A stretch of DNA of 64,000 bases from Cacconaster sp045641345. GTDB lineage: Bacteria; Bacteroidota; Bacteroidia; Bacteroidales; UBA932. The stretch covers positions 1 through 64,000 of the forward strand of contig JAZUGR010000030.1 of NCBI GenBank assembly GCA_045641345.1, in the 5' to 3' direction. A model generated the notes under the pieces. The model saw only the letters and a program-made list of their open reading frames with translations, made no database searches and was not told where the DNA came from. Both the position numbers and the translations under genes were made by a program. Of the stretch, positions 16,148 through 23,290 are shown piece after piece. Within the stretch, counting starts at the first letter, position 1. Each line of letters starts with the position of its first letter.

Positions 16148-17608
16148 ATGCCCTCGAGGTCAGCAGTCATAATAGGCTCCGGTCTCGGAGGCCTTCAGTG
16201 CGGTTGTATCCTCGCCCGCAACGGCTATCGGGTAACCGTCCTCGAACAGGGCGCCCAAATCGGGGGTTGTCTGCAGACTTTCCGCCGCGGCGGCACACAG
16301 TTCGACACGGGCTTCCACTACGTAGGAGGCTTGGGCGAAGGCGAATCGCTCCGCTGGATATTCGAGAAGTTCTCCCTGATGGATCTGCCCTGGGTGCAGA
16401 TGGACCCTTCCTGTGTGGATGAGGTGCATATCGGCGACGGGGTCTGGCCGCTTCCCTCCGGCTACGACAATTTCATAGACATCCTTTCAAAGGAGTTCCC
16501 CTCGCAGAGGGACGGCCTTGTAAAATACGTCGAATGTCTCAAGGCGGTGGGCGAATCCGCCCGCAAGGGATTCGCCACCGGAGCAAGCATGGACCTGTTC
16601 GGCAAATCGGCCCACGAGTTCCTGTGCGGGGTCATCACCGACCCGACCCTCCGCAAGGTGCTCTCCGGAGCCGCACTGAGGCTGCACCACGACGAGGCCA
16701 CCCTGCCGCTGTATGTCTTTGCCCAGATCAACAACTCGTTCATCCAGAGCGGCTGGCGTCTGCGCGGCGGCGGCAGCCTCATTGCCGAGCGGCTCGCCTC
16801 CCGGATACGCTCTCTCGGAGGGCAGGTCCTCACAGGCAGGAAAGTCACTGTAATCGAGGAGCATGAGGGCGAGGCCACCTGCGTTGCAACCGCCGACGGG
16901 CAGCAGTTCAACGCCGACCTGTTCGTCTCCGACATCCACCCCGCGGCGACACTCGCCCTGATAGGGGAATCGGGCAGCATACGCAACATCTACCGCAGAC
17001 GCATAACTTCGCTTCGCAACAGTTACGGGGCGTTTACGGTAAACGTCAGCCTCAAGAAGGACCGGCTGCTGTACATAAACCACAATATCGACATCCACAG
17101 CGGGGATGTCGACCCGTGGAACGACGACTACGGCGAGCCGCGGAGCTTCCTCGTGAATTTCTATGCTCCCTCTTCCGGCAATTGGGCCGAGGCTCTCGAC
17201 ATAATCACCCCGCTGGCCACGGATGCAATGGATGCGCTCGACGGAGGCTCACCGATGCGGCGCGGCGAAGAATACGAGGCGTTCAAGTCCGATCTTGCCG
17301 CCCGTTGCATAGATGCGGCCGCCAGGGTAATCCCGGGCCTGAAAGATGCCATCGAGGGCATCTACACCAGCACTTCCCTCACCTACCGCGACTACACCTC
17401 CACCGCCGGAGGCTCCGCATTCGGCATAATGAAGGACTTCCGCAGCCCGATGACCACGGTGCTCAGCCCGCGCACCCCGATCCGGAATTTGCTTTTGACG
17501 GGGCAGAATCTTAACTTGCACGGAATTTTGGGAGTGTCGATGACATCCCTCTACACCTGCGCCGAGATATTGGGCGTGGAAAGGATAAAACAGGAATTCA
17601 ACATTTAG
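16148..17608 (+). CDS. FAD-dependent oxidoreductase of the phytoene desaturase (CrtI) type
   Basis: A 486-residue flavoprotein. The N-terminal dinucleotide motif is SAVIIGSGLGGLQCGCILAR, followed by VTVLEQGAQIGGCLQTF and FDTGFHYVGG, as in CrtI/CrtN and NAD(P)/FAD-dependent amine-oxidase-like enzymes. The C-terminus has the second FAD contact (LLTGQNLNLHGILGVSMTS). It could desaturate or isomerise a hydrophobic chain made by the neighbouring ketosynthase set. It starts 9 bases after that gene. No carotenoid synthase (CrtB/CrtM) is nearby, so a carotenoid role is not supported. Confidence 0.82.
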   Translation: MPSRSAVIIGSGLGGLQCGCILARNGYRVTVLEQGAQIGGCLQTFRRGGTQFDTGFHYVGGLGEGESLRWIFEKFSLMDLPWVQMDPSCVDEVHIGDGVWPLPSGYDNFIDILSKEFPSQRDGLVKYVECLKAVGESARKGFATGASMDLFGKSAHEFLCGVITDPTLRKVLSGAALRLHHDEATLPLYVFAQINNSFIQSGWRLRGGGSLIAERLASRIRSLGGQVLTGRKVTVIEEHEGEATCVATADGQQFNADLFVSDIHPAATLALIGESGSIRNIYRRRITSLRNSYGAFTVNVSLKKDRLLYINHNIDIHSGDVDPWNDDYGEPRSFLVNFYAPSSGNWAEALDIITPLATDAMDALDGGSPMRRGEEYEAFKSDLAARCIDAAARVIPGLKDAIEGIYTSTSLTYRDYTSTAGGSAFGIMKDFRSPMTTVLSPRTPIRNLLLTGQNLNLHGILGVSMTSLYTCAEILGVERIKQEFNI

Positions 17609-17612
17609 AGAT

Positions 17613-18341
17613 ATGAAATACGCATTGGTTACAGGCGGAAGCCGCGGAATCGGACGCGCAGTGAGCATCAAGCTCGCATCAATGGGTTACAGCGTCATTG
17701 TAAATTACGTATCCAACGAGGCCAAGGCCCTCGAAACGATAGCTGCCATAAAGGGCAACGGCGGAAGCGCCGAGCCGCTCAAGTTCGACGTGGGCAACGC
17801 GGAGGAAACCGAATCTGCCTTGAAGGGATGGCAGGAGGCTCATCCCGACGACTACATACAGGTACTTGTCAACAACGCCGGCATCCGCAAGGACCAGATA
17901 ATGGTATTTATGAAGCCCGAGGAGTGGCACAAGGTGCTCAACATCACCCTCGACGGCTTCTACAACGTAACCAGGGTCCTTCTTCAGCCGATGCTCATCC
18001 ACAAGTCGGGCCGCATAATCAACCTCGCCTCGCTCTCCGGGCTCAAGGGGCTTCCGGGCCAGACCAACTACTCTGCCGCCAAAGGTGGCATCATAGCCGC
18101 CACAAAGGCGCTTGCGCAGGAAATCGGCAAAAAGAAGGTCACCGTCAACGCCATAGCCCCCGGTTTCATCAAGACCGATATGGTAGAGGGGCTGCCCGAG
18201 GAGGAACTCAAGAAGAGCATCCCGATGAACCGCTTCGGCGAGCCCGAAGAAGTGGCTGCCCTCGTAGGCTTCCTCGCCTCCGAAGAGGCCGGCTACATCA
18301 CCGGCGAATGCATCTCCATCAACGGCGGGCTCTACACCTAG
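17613..18341 (+). CDS. 3-oxoacyl-ACP reductase (FabG-like SDR)
   Basis: A 242-residue short-chain dehydrogenase. It has the cofactor motif TGGSRGIGRAV at residues 7-17, NNAGIRKD, the catalytic Ser in NLASLSGLKG, Tyr and Lys in NYSAAKGGIIAATKALAQEI, and the C-terminal GECISINGG. The length is standard for FabG. The NNAG and PGFIKTDM motifs favour NADPH-dependent 3-oxoacyl-ACP reduction. It is 4 bases after the CrtI-like gene and ends the plus-strand arm of the cassette. Confidence 0.88.
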   Translation: MKYALVTGGSRGIGRAVSIKLASMGYSVIVNYVSNEAKALETIAAIKGNGGSAEPLKFDVGNAEETESALKGWQEAHPDDYIQVLVNNAGIRKDQIMVFMKPEEWHKVLNITLDGFYNVTRVLLQPMLIHKSGRIINLASLSGLKGLPGQTNYSAAKGGIIAATKALAQEIGKKKVTVNAIAPGFIKTDMVEGLPEEELKKSIPMNRFGEPEEVAALVGFLASEEAGYITGECISINGGLYT

Positions 18342-18464
18342 CCGGCAACCCGACACACTGCTGGCCAATTTGCGGAAGCAACAACCGGCTCCGATGATTT
18401 TATCACGGACATCCGCCCAGGCGAGTGAATCGGTACAGACACGAGAAAGAAAACAGGGAGGATT

Positions 18465-18501
18465 CCGTCAGATAGCAGCCAGTTCGCGGCCTATCTGACG
18501 G
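18465..18501. repeat. Perfect 11-bp inverted repeat
   Basis: CCGTCAGATAG (18465-18475) and CTATCTGACGG (18491-18501) are perfect reverse complements around a 15-base loop. There is no T-run, so it is not a canonical terminator. It overlaps the 3' end of the HTH-like remnant at 18468-18590. Confidence 0.5.
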
Positions 18502-18590
18502 ATTGTACTGATAATTTGTTCCGTGCGTTGCTGAGAAGGCTTCTTGATGCCATAGATGTATCTGGAAAGAGTATTGTCGGCATAATATAT
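18468..18590 (-). pseudogene. Remnant of a small helix-turn-helix-type protein (C-terminal part)
   Basis: In the 315-base gap between FabG and the MATE gene, one minus-strand frame reads about 40 codons to TGA: NTLSRYIYGIKKPS, then a helical RTEQIISTIRQIGRELAAI. The pattern of a short recognition-like helix with a basic K-P-S turn and an amphipathic helix resembles the C-terminus of small Bacteroidales HTH proteins. A stop codon lies directly upstream (18591-18593) and there is no start codon, so it appears truncated. The rest of the gap shows nothing else recognisable. Confidence 0.4.
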
Positions 18591-18656
18591 TTACACTGCA
18601 AATACTGAAAACTGAGCAATCAAACATCCGGGTTTCAGAGCAGGTGCCTGAGGCCA

Positions 18657-20435
18657 TTACGAAACCTGATTCTTGCGGAACGACATATAGATGGTGTTCT
18701 GCCCGTACATATAGTTGTAGGTAAGTTCCTTGCACATCGTGTTGAGCAGGCGCAGCGACAGGTCCATGTCTTCGCCGGAGGCCAACGCCTCGGCCGCGGT
18801 CTTGCGGTATACCCTGACGGGGTTGAACGGGGACCCGGCATCCTTGACCGTTATCTTGACCTCCTCCTCGTCGTTGAGCACGAACACGTCGAAGAAGTAT
18901 CCCTCACCCTTGTCGGCATTGTTCTGCACCACGCTGAGCATCAGCTCCTCGCAGCACAGGTTTACGCTCACCCCCACTGCGGGGCCTATCCCGCACTCAT
19001 CCAGAAAAGCGCTCAACTCGACAAGGGCGCCGTTGAGGCCTTCCTGCGTATAGGGCACCGAAAGGCATTTCGACTTGAGCCCGTCGGAGGCGGGAATAAG
19101 ATAGAATCTCGAATTGTACGACTCCATGCGGCCGATAAAGTGCACGGCCAGAAGGTCCACCATGAAGAATGCCACGCCCGAAACGGGAAAGGCGGCGAAC
19201 AGTATTTCGGGGCTGACGTCCGAGAGTATGTAAAGCGAGGCTATGGTAAAGCCGAACAGCGCCACGAGGGGCAGGACCGAGAGCAGCTTGCGGTCGAGAG
19301 CCTGGCTCACATACACCCTTATGCAGCATATCGCATAAGGGATGGCGAACAGGACTATCCAATACAACCAATACGTCGCCCGGTTGTCCGTATCAGGCAG
19401 GTCGTACCCGAAAACGGAAAGAAATGCACGCGGGAATATCAATATCACGAGCGTGATGACTCCCACGACCACCGCCGACATCCTGACGCAGCTCTTGACC
19501 AGGAAATGGAATCCGTCCATATCGTGACAGCCCACGAGCATACTTCCCATTATCACCAGTATCGTGCCTCCGATGCAGTTCATGGCCACTATCGTCAGCG
19601 AAAGCATCTGATAGCCCGCGCCCCAGATATAGAGGGCATACGGCCCCAGTGACGAAATCACCACGGTGTTGACCACAAGGGTGATCAGGCAGGTGGCTAT
19701 ATACGGAAGGCTGTAGGGAAGGCCCATCGAGAGGTTGTCACGCAGTATCCCCAAAGAGCCCCGGGTTGAAAACACGAACTTGAAGGAGCATTTCCGGCTG
19801 GCCAGATAGGGAAACAGCACGAGCACCGGAATCACGTACGACATAACGGTGGCCAACGCCAGACCGACGACCTGAAGGTCGAGCACCTTCATGAACACGA
19901 TATCGAACACGATGTCGAGGATGCACGATATTATAACCGTGACGAACACCACGTCGGGCTTGCCGTCGATATTGACGATAAGCATCACGACGCTGTACAT
20001 TGCTATCGGAATCAGGCCGGCGAAGTAGATTCCCAGATAATCCCTGATATAGGAGAACAGCGCCGGTACAGGGCTGAGCCAGGTCACGATGTCGTCCATC
20101 AGCAGAAGTCCGGATATCGAGAAGAACGCCGCCATTGCAAGCGACGACATGCAGGCCACGGTGAGGGTGCGGTATGCCCCGTTGAAATTCTGGTCGCCTA
20201 TCAGGCGGGAGGCTATGATTCCGGCCCCTCCGGTGAAGAGCATCACAAGCCCCGTCATCAGGCTCTCTATCGGAATCACGAGATTGAGGGCCGAGAACGC
20301 CGTGGCCGACACGAAATTGCCCACCAGTATCATATCGATTACCGCGCACACCTGCTCGAGGATGGTGAACAGCATCGAATACATGAAGTAGTTCCTGAAC
20401 CCCTTCGATATTATGAACGAATTTCTTGAAGCCAT
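18657..20435 (-). CDS. MATE-family transporter fused to a C-terminal anti-sigma-like ATPase domain
   Basis: A 592-residue protein. Residues 1-440 contain about 12 hydrophobic helices of the MATE/MOP fold (AVIDMILVGNFVSATAFSAL, GAGIIASRLIGD). Residues of about 465-590 form a GHKL-type domain like RsbW/SpoIIAB: the N-box helix is NLCCEELMLSVVQNNAD (E496/E497), and VKDAGSPFNPVRVY with D532 is the G1 box. The fusion would put an ATP-binding, possibly kinase, domain on a membrane transporter. The FliB-like gene lies 4 bases upstream and a SpoIIE-type phosphatase is divergent beyond it, suggesting a phosphorylation-controlled membrane module. The transported substrate is unknown. Confidence 0.82.
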   Translation of the reverse strand: MASRNSFIISKGFRNYFMYSMLFTILEQVCAVIDMILVGNFVSATAFSALNLVIPIESLMTGLVMLFTGGAGIIASRLIGDQNFNGAYRTLTVACMSSLAMAAFFSISGLLLMDDIVTWLSPVPALFSYIRDYLGIYFAGLIPIAMYSVVMLIVNIDGKPDVVFVTVIISCILDIVFDIVFMKVLDLQVVGLALATVMSYVIPVLVLFPYLASRKCSFKFVFSTRGSLGILRDNLSMGLPYSLPYIATCLITLVVNTVVISSLGPYALYIWGAGYQMLSLTIVAMNCIGGTILVIMGSMLVGCHDMDGFHFLVKSCVRMSAVVVGVITLVILIFPRAFLSVFGYDLPDTDNRATYWLYWIVLFAIPYAICCIRVYVSQALDRKLLSVLPLVALFGFTIASLYILSDVSPEILFAAFPVSGVAFFMVDLLAVHFIGRMESYNSRFYLIPASDGLKSKCLSVPYTQEGLNGALVELSAFLDECGIGPAVGVSVNLCCEELMLSVVQNNADKGEGYFFDVFVLNDEEEVKITVKDAGSPFNPVRVYRKTAAEALASGEDMDLSLRLLNTMCKELTYNYMYGQNTIYMSFRKNQVS

Positions 20436-20439
20436 ACCG

Positions 20440-21282
20440 TCAGTCGTCTTTCACGTCACAGTACCGGTCTTCGTATTCGACCGCAAAGCCTATGCCGATC
20501 GAGTAGTCGGTCAGCATTCTGGAGAAATCGACGCTCATATCCCACCAGGACGCGTAATCGCGCTGCGCGGCACGCCGGCAGAACATCACGACGGAGGTGA
20601 TTATCACGCTCATTACGTTGTCGACTTTCGGCACGCCCTCATAATAGAGGAGATACGACCAGCACATGAACGCCGCTATCTTTCTGGCGAATTCGAGCTT
20701 GGAACCCTGCAAGTCCATTTCAGGCACGTCCACCCTGCAGCCGTACATTCCAGCCAGCTTGCGCAGGCAGTCGGCGAGAGGGACGGACGGGTTGGAGAGC
20801 ACCTTTACGGCATAATCCCTGCGGCTGCGGCGGCAGTCAGGCTCCGCAGTTTCCGGCTCCTCCCCCTCCACTATGAACTCGCCTATGTTCCAGTCCTTGA
20901 CGGATGCGGCCACGACGGGGCAGCAGGGCTCCATTCCGTACTCGGTCCTGCCGTCGAACCTGGCTATGAGGCGCGGATAAGTGCGGCATACGCAGGGCAG
21001 CGGATCCTGCCCGCAACGCTTCTGGATGTCACACAGGCCGTCGCCGTGCAGAAAGACGCACTTGCCGTCAGGGGTCATCCTGAAAAAAGCCCCGTCAGCA
21101 TCGTGGTCAACATAATCACGGATATCCCCGCCGCGACCGTCGATGTCAGCCCAGTCGGCACGCTTTCCGAACTGCGCCTCCTCACTTTTGAAGATGGACA
21201 CGCGGAACGAGCAGCATCCGACGGGACATTCCGGACCGATACACCGGAACTGCTTGTATGGGGGATAATAAACTTTTTTCAC
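20440..21282 (-). CDS. FliB-like Cys-cluster protein (annotated elsewhere as flagellin lysine-N-methylase)
   Basis: A 280-residue cytoplasmic protein. The N-terminus carries a Cys cluster (RCIGPECPVGCCSFRVSIF), with further Cys in GKCVFLHGDGLCDIQKRCG, PLPCVCRTYPR and GMEPCCP. This is the pattern of FliB and of YkgJ-type metal-binding proteins and suggests an iron-sulfur or other metal centre. Bacteroidales lack flagella, so flagellin methylation is unlikely; the true role is unknown. No ATG opens the frame. GTG at 21282 is preferred to a TTG at 21291, because the TAATTTTG box at 21296-21289 would start transcription close to this GTG, giving a nearly leaderless mRNA. It is 4 bases upstream of the MATE fusion gene, so co-transcribed. 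Confidence 0.72.
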   Translation of the reverse strand: MKKVYYPPYKQFRCIGPECPVGCCSFRVSIFKSEEAQFGKRADWADIDGRGGDIRDYVDHDADGAFFRMTPDGKCVFLHGDGLCDIQKRCGQDPLPCVCRTYPRLIARFDGRTEYGMEPCCPVVAASVKDWNIGEFIVEGEEPETAEPDCRRSRRDYAVKVLSNPSVPLADCLRKLAGMYGCRVDVPEMDLQGSKLEFARKIAAFMCWSYLLYYEGVPKVDNVMSVIITSVVMFCRRAAQRDYASWWDMSVDFSRMLTDYSIGIGFAVEYEDRYCDVKDD

Positions 21283-21285
21283 GAG

Positions 21286-21316
21286 TTGCAAAATTACCCA
21301 TTAATTGATAAATTTG
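21286..21316. promoter_or_regulatory. Overlapping divergent promoters of the phosphatase and FliB-like genes
   Basis: Plus strand: TTG (21286-21288), 20 bases, TAAATTTG (21309-21316), then ATG 18 bases later. Minus strand: TAATTTTG (21296-21289), with the likely GTG start 7 bases beyond. The two promoters share the same 30 bases, so initiation in the two directions should compete. Confidence 0.6.
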
Positions 21317-21333
21317 AAAGATTAATTCTTACT

Positions 21334-23286
21334 ATGATGGCCAAGAAACGCTCTTTCGCCTCAAGACTCAGTTTGATGACCGTGCTTCCGGCATCGATAC
21401 TGTTCATCATCGTCACACTCCTGATTTCAATCGAAGGCGGCCGGATAGTCGAACGCCGTTCCATCAAGTTCGCCCGGCAGGTGCTGAGCACCACCGTCAA
21501 GGATATGCAGTCCATCATCTCCGAAACGGAAAACACCGGAGAATCGATAGCGATGGCCTTCGAGGAATATTACAACTGCGGCAGAATCATAGACACCACA
21601 TCGTGCTTCAGCCTGCTGGAGCGCACCATAAACAGCAATCAGAGCATCTTCGGCTGCGGTTTCTACTTCGCCCCCCGCAAGTTCGACCCTCAGAACGACC
21701 GCATAGGCATCTACGCAAACAGGCAGGACGGGCAGGAAGACCTGCTTCACGAATGGGATACCGACGCCTCCACCGCCGAGGACGGATGGGATTATTTCGA
21801 GCAGGAGTTCTACGTGCAGGCCAGGGACAGCGACACCACGACATGGCTCTCCCCCTACCTTGAGATAATGTTCAACGACGACTATCACCTGCTCACCACC
21901 TACGTATATCCTATGAAGGATTCGAAGGGTGAATTCATCGGAGTGTTCGCCATCGACCTGTTCCTCGACTGGGTTCACGACAAACTGGTATCGGCCAGGC
22001 CCTACGAAAACTCGAACGTGGCGCTCTTCGACAAAGAGTTCAACGTGATATGCAACCCTCTCTCGCAAAAGCCCTACGAAGGCACGATGTACGAAAGCGG
22101 CATCGTCCCCTGTTCGGGCAGCCCGCTTGATGGCGGAGTCACGGCCGCAGTGATTGAGGATCTGATTGCAGAAGACGGTATGCTCAAGGTGGGGAAAGGT
22201 TCCGATGCGGCATTCCTTGTCTTCGACAAGATGTTCAACGGGTGGATGCTGTGCATAGCATCCCTCTACAGCGACGTATTCGCCGACTTGATAAGGCTCT
22301 GGATAGGACTCACCGTTCTGGCCATAATAACCCTGGTGCTTCTTTTCTTCATCAGCAGGCTCAACAGCAAAAAAATCTCCAGGCCCATCTCCGAATTCGC
22401 CGATGCGGCCGGCAAGATAACCGACGGCCGTTTCGACGTACCCATACCCGAGGTCAATACGGGAGACGAGCTCACCGACCTCGGCAAAGCGCTGACATAT
22501 ATGCAGAAGTCGGTTACCGACTATATCGCCCGTCTCGAATCCACCACGGCCGAGAAGGAACGGCTCAAGAGTGAGCTCGACGTGGCCCGCAACATACAGG
22601 GTCAGATGCTCTGCAAGGACTTCCCGACACTCAGCGGGGGCGGCATCTATGCCACCAGCATCCCGGCCAGGGAAGTGGGCGGCGACCTTTACGATTTCTT
22701 CGTCGACGGCAGCAGCATCTATTTCATAGTCGGTGACGTGTCGGGCAAGGGAGTGCCCGCCGCGCTGCTTATGTCCATAACCATAGCCGCTTTCCGCGCC
22801 ATAAGCAAGAGCGGACATTCGATGGCCGAGATAGCATCTCTGATCAACAATACCTTCTGCCGAAGCAACGAAGATATGATGTTCGTCACCATGGTGGTCG
22901 GCAAAATCGACATTGCAACCGGAGAAATGCAGTTCTGCAATGCCGGGCACAACCCTATGATGATTATCTCGCCCGAGGGCAAGGCTTCATACGTAAAGGC
23001 ACGCAACAACCTTGCCTGCGGCATAATGGAAGGCTTCGAATATGCGGGGGAGGAACTTTCGCTTCAGAAGGGCTCCCGCCTCATCGTATATTCAGACGGC
23101 ATCACCGAAGCCGAGGCTGCCGACAAGTCGCAGTACGGAGAGCCCCGTCTCATAGAGTGGGGTGAAGGATGCGGGGCCGCCACCGACGACCGCAAGGCAG
23201 TCGACAGCCTGATAGAATCAGTAAAGGCATTTACCGACGGCAACGAACAGAACGACGATATGACCGTATTGTCGATTTCAATGTAA
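21334..23286 (+). CDS. SpoIIE-type PP2C phosphatase with Cache-like sensor and HAMP
   Basis: A 650-residue membrane protein. A helix at about residues 12-32 (LMTVLPASILFIIVTLLI) and a second at about 310-330 (IGLTVLAIITLVLLFFIS) bracket an extracytoplasmic domain of about 280 residues resembling dCache. HAMP (SRPISEFADAAGKITDGRFD) and a coiled coil follow. The phosphatase domain fills about residues 425-650, with metal-binding Asp in GGDLYDFF (D451), GDVSGKGVPAAL (D468) and YSDGITEAEA (D588), plus NAGHNPMMI. It should dephosphorylate a Ser/Thr-phosphorylated partner in response to an external signal; the usual partner, a STAS protein, is not in the window. The start was chosen by promoter position and the membrane helix; the frame is open far upstream on the antisense of the FliB-like gene. 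Confidence 0.9.
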   Translation: MMAKKRSFASRLSLMTVLPASILFIIVTLLISIEGGRIVERRSIKFARQVLSTTVKDMQSIISETENTGESIAMAFEEYYNCGRIIDTTSCFSLLERTINSNQSIFGCGFYFAPRKFDPQNDRIGIYANRQDGQEDLLHEWDTDASTAEDGWDYFEQEFYVQARDSDTTTWLSPYLEIMFNDDYHLLTTYVYPMKDSKGEFIGVFAIDLFLDWVHDKLVSARPYENSNVALFDKEFNVICNPLSQKPYEGTMYESGIVPCSGSPLDGGVTAAVIEDLIAEDGMLKVGKGSDAAFLVFDKMFNGWMLCIASLYSDVFADLIRLWIGLTVLAIITLVLLFFISRLNSKKISRPISEFADAAGKITDGRFDVPIPEVNTGDELTDLGKALTYMQKSVTDYIARLESTTAEKERLKSELDVARNIQGQMLCKDFPTLSGGGIYATSIPAREVGGDLYDFFVDGSSIYFIVGDVSGKGVPAALLMSITIAAFRAISKSGHSMAEIASLINNTFCRSNEDMMFVTMVVGKIDIATGEMQFCNAGHNPMMIISPEGKASYVKARNNLACGIMEGFEYAGEELSLQKGSRLIVYSDGITEAEAADKSQYGEPRLIEWGEGCGAATDDRKAVDSLIESVKAFTDGNEQNDDMTVLSISM

Positions 23287-23290
23287 ACCG

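Noticed and set aside
16148..17608. Carotenoid biosynthesis assignment for the CrtI-like gene
   Set aside because: No phytoene or dehydrosqualene synthase is nearby; the neighbours are ACP-dependent enzymes, so only the enzyme class is claimed.
20440..21282. Flagellin methylation as the role of the FliB-like gene
   Set aside because: No flagellar gene is present and the taxon is expected to lack flagella; only the Cys-cluster family resemblance is kept.
20413..21333. In-frame upstream extension of the phosphatase (about 307 codons)
   Set aside because: It runs antisense through the FliB-like gene. The promoter at 21286-21316 and the first membrane helix place the start at 21334.
21427..22950. 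Minus-strand open frame of 507 codons opposite the SpoIIE-type phosphatase
   Set aside because: Antisense shadow of a well-supported gene; composition is unusual for a protein and there is no promoter or plausible start.
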